Under the pieces are notes generated by a model. That model was not told the DNA's origin and did not search any database. It worked only from the letters and a program-made list of their open reading frames with translations. Below, piece after piece: positions 6,412 to 7,971 of a DNA stretch of 7,971 nucleotides. Source of the stretch: DATMYQ01 sp035560935. GTDB lineage: Bacteria > Bacillota > Negativicutes > Sporomusales > Sporomusaceae. A program made the position numbers and the translations under genes. Positions within the stretch are counted from its first letter, which is position 1, and the number at the start of each line of letters is the position of its first letter. The stretch is from contig DATMYQ010000205.1 in NCBI GenBank assembly GCA_035560935.1, forward strand, positions 1-7,971, in the 5' to 3' direction.

Positions 6412-7640
6412 AGGGGAAAACGGGCAATTAACGCTTCTGCTTTTGCCCTGCAGCTATCGATATTCGTTTGCTCTTCAGACGCATTGGCAACTTGATTCAT
6501 GATCGCTGCAATTTCGGCAACTTCAGCCTCTTTTAGCCCCCGCTGGGAGATGGAAGTCAACCCAATGCGAACCCCACTGGTAACAAAAGGACTTGCTGGA
6601 TCAAAGGGAATCATGTTTTTATTTACTGTGATTCCCACTTTCTCAAGTGCATTCTGAAATAATTTTCCGGTTATTCCTTTTTGGCGAAGATCCACTAGCA
6701 GAATATGGTTATCAGTTCCTCCGCTGACTATACGAAACCCATGAAATGTCAATTCTTCCGCCAGTTTTTGCGCATTAGTGACGACTTGCTCCATAATTGC
6801 ACGAAACGCAGGTGTTCCTGCATATTTTAATGAAAAAGCCTTTGCGGCAATGGTATTAAGGTGGATGGAACCCACTGACCCAGGAAAAACACCTTTGTCC
6901 AGCTTTTCAGCATGCTCAGCCTTACATAAGATAAGACCGCTGCGAGGACCACAAAAAGTTTTTGTAGTGGACGAAGAAACAAAATCTGCATGAGGGACAG
7001 GACTGGGAATTACACCCGCAGCCACCAATCCTGCCACATGAGCCATGTCTACCATCATATACGCGCCAACTTTTTTGGCAATTTCGCTTATGCGTGGATA
7101 GTCAATTAAACGTGGATAGGAACTGCCTCCTGCGATGATAAGTTTAGGCTTATGTTTTTCTGCTAACTTTTCAAGTACGTCATAATCAATTTGCTCCGTC
7201 TGCGAATCAACACCGTAGAATTGGTAATTATAAACCTTTGACAGAAAATTAACCGGACTACCATGTGTTAAATGCCCACCCTGATCGAGGCGCATGCTCA
7301 GGACGTGGTCTCCAGGCTTTAATATCGCTGCATAAATTCCATAATTGGCCGTTGAACCGGAATATACTTGCATATTAGCATGCTCGGCACCATAAAGTTT
7401 CTTTGCCCGCTCGATTGCCAAATTTTCAATTCTATCCGCTATTTTTGAACCGGCCTGAAAGCGAGCGCCGGGATATCCTTCGGTGGTTTTGTTTGTGAAC
7501 ACGCACCCGCTTAATTCCATGACTTCGAGAGGTGCCGTGCTTTCCGAGGCAATCATTTCGATGTTGTGCTCCTGACGATCCAGTTCGGCAGCAACAATTT
7601 TGTATACTTCTGGATCGGAAATGCATGTATTTTTCAGCAT
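6381..7640 (-). CDS. glyA: Divergent serine hydroxymethyltransferase-like PLP enzyme
   Basis: A 419-residue fold-type I PLP enzyme, full SHMT length. SHMT converts serine and tetrahydrofolate to glycine and methylene-tetrahydrofolate in the cytosol. Conserved: EMIASES (28-34), TEGYPGAR (53-60), YSGSTAN (93-99), GGHLTHGSPVNF (121-132), VDMAHVAGLVAAGV with Asp198 and His201, Lys227 for the Schiff base, SGGTDNH (306-312), SPFVTSGVRIG with Arg358, and FPLYP (408-412). Odd: the lysine motif is SSSTTKTFCGPRSG instead of TTTTHKTLxGPRGG, so the His before Lys is Thr226. The usual Tyr55 and Tyr65 (E. coli numbers) are Thr52 and Gln62. The FPGxQGGPLMH loop is FPGSVGSIHLN, and GTPAxTxRG is GLTSISQRG. 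This suggests a paralogue, possibly with an altered substrate. AAGGAG (complement at 7648-7653) lies seven bases before the ATG. The last residues AGSFEDK probably come from the adjoining IS remnant. Confidence 0.88.
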   Translation of the reverse strand: MLKNTCISDPEVYKIVAAELDRQEHNIEMIASESTAPLEVMELSGCVFTNKTTEGYPGARFQAGSKIADRIENLAIERAKKLYGAEHANMQVYSGSTANYGIYAAILKPGDHVLSMRLDQGGHLTHGSPVNFLSKVYNYQFYGVDSQTEQIDYDVLEKLAEKHKPKLIIAGGSSYPRLIDYPRISEIAKKVGAYMMVDMAHVAGLVAAGVIPSPVPHADFVSSSTTKTFCGPRSGLILCKAEHAEKLDKGVFPGSVGSIHLNTIAAKAFSLKYAGTPAFRAIMEQVVTNAQKLAEELTFHGFRIVSGGTDNHILLVDLRQKGITGKLFQNALEKVGITVNKNMIPFDPASPFVTSGVRIGLTSISQRGLKEAEVAEIAAIMNQVANASEEQTNIDSCRAKAEALIARFPLYPAGSFEDK

Positions 7641-7655
7641 AATAACACTCCTTTT

Positions 7656-7830
7656 TTAATCTAATAACCTTACTAACCATATCGGCGCAACGTATACTTC
7701 TCTGGTAGAACCTGCGATCACAGCTCCCGCATCAACATACTCACCATCAGTGATCCCGCATCCTTCCATCATTCATCTCTACGTAAACGGTTTTATTGTT
7801 TTTAAATTTCTTTGGGCAGGCAGTAATCAT
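7656..7830 (-). pseudogene. Very small unknown gene ahead of glyA, apparently split by a +1 frameshift
   Basis: An ATG (complement at 7828-7830) with a good ribosome site (AAGGGGG, eight bases upstream) opens a 27-codon frame MITACPKKFKNNKTVYVE... that ends at a TGA at 7747-7749. A second frame, one base later, overlaps it from 7769 and reads EGCGITDGEYVDAG, then AVIAGSTREVYVAPIWLV, ending in TAA at 7656-7658, 15 bases before the glyA ATG. Removing one A near 7760 would fuse them into a protein of about 57 residues with a smooth junction NDGRCGITDG. The strong ribosome site on the first part, the protein-like second part, and the tight spacing to glyA support a real gene co-transcribed with glyA. 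I do not recognise the product. A sequencing error, a true inactivating mutation and programmed frameshifting are all possible. Confidence 0.45.
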
Positions 7831-7886
7831 AATATATTCCCCCTTAGACTTGTGTTTGTAAATTAATTAAGCAAATCTCATGCCAA

Positions 7887-7971
7887 TCATTTTCTTTTGC
7901 AAAACATCTTTCTTTTCAACCATTGATAAACCAGCTTATCCAGGCTATTTGGCGATTTCCTTTTATTAATT
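7887..7971 (-). CDS. Possible C-terminal end of an unknown gene entering from the right edge
   Basis: A frame open from the window edge reads about 27 codons, ending NSLDKLVYQWLKRKMFCKRK before a TGA at 7887-7889. The basic, helical tail is plausible as a protein C-terminus, but such a short frame in AT-rich DNA may be chance. The 56 bases between its stop and the next ATG hold the AT-rich stretch TTAATTAATTTAC and no hairpin terminator, so it could belong to the same transcript as the small gene and glyA. No convincing promoter is seen here. Confidence 0.25.
   Translation of the reverse strand, partial: INKRKSPNSLDKLVYQWLKRKMFCKRK

Noticed and set aside
7740..7775. Selenocysteine reading of the TGA ending the small frame ahead of glyA
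   Set aside because: Downstream of the TGA the same frame meets further stops at once, and no SECIS-like hairpin is apparent. A one-base frameshift explains the coding pattern better.

Overview
The window looks like a chromosomal segment of a diderm, outer-membrane-bearing Firmicute (Negativicutes-like, for example the Sporomusa/Pelosinus group). This is inference. A complete outer-membrane receptor plus TonB/ExbB/ExbD set sits beside strong AGGAGG-type ribosome binding sites, an occasional TTG start, and a glyA of a type I associate with Clostridia. Every gene I can support lies on the minus strand, so transcription runs from right to left. The long open frames on the plus strand are shadows of these genes.

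Right part (about 5750-7971, visibly more AT-rich): a possible C-terminal fragment of an unknown gene at the window edge; a very small gene that appears split by a one-base frameshift (7656-7830); and a serine hydroxymethyltransferase homologue (glyA-like, 6381-7640) that keeps the PLP lysine but differs at several positions normally invariant in SHMT. The 3' end of glyA runs directly into a decayed IS5-family transposase remnant (about 5750-6411), which seems to supply its last seven codons and stop.

Middle (5517-5740): a regulatory block on the minus strand. It has a 20-bp dyad, an extended -10 promoter (TGCTATAAT), and a leader of roughly 125 nt. The leader contains a strong intrinsic terminator hairpin with a U-tract and a downstream copy of one hairpin arm that could form a competing structure. 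This looks like an attenuated leader.

Left part (188-5516, more GC-rich): one apparent operon in the order heavy-metal-associated (CopZ-like) protein, TonB-dependent siderophore-type receptor, SbmA/YddA-like ABC transporter lacking most of its membrane domain, TonB, ExbB, ExbD, and probably one further gene running off the left edge. The logic is a self-contained energised uptake system. ExbB/ExbD use the proton motive force, TonB transmits it to the receptor, and the receptor imports a metal chelate. The small cytosolic HMA protein suggests the cargo may be a soft metal such as copper, rather than ferric siderophore alone. The natural inner-membrane transporter of the cluster appears disabled or radically shortened.
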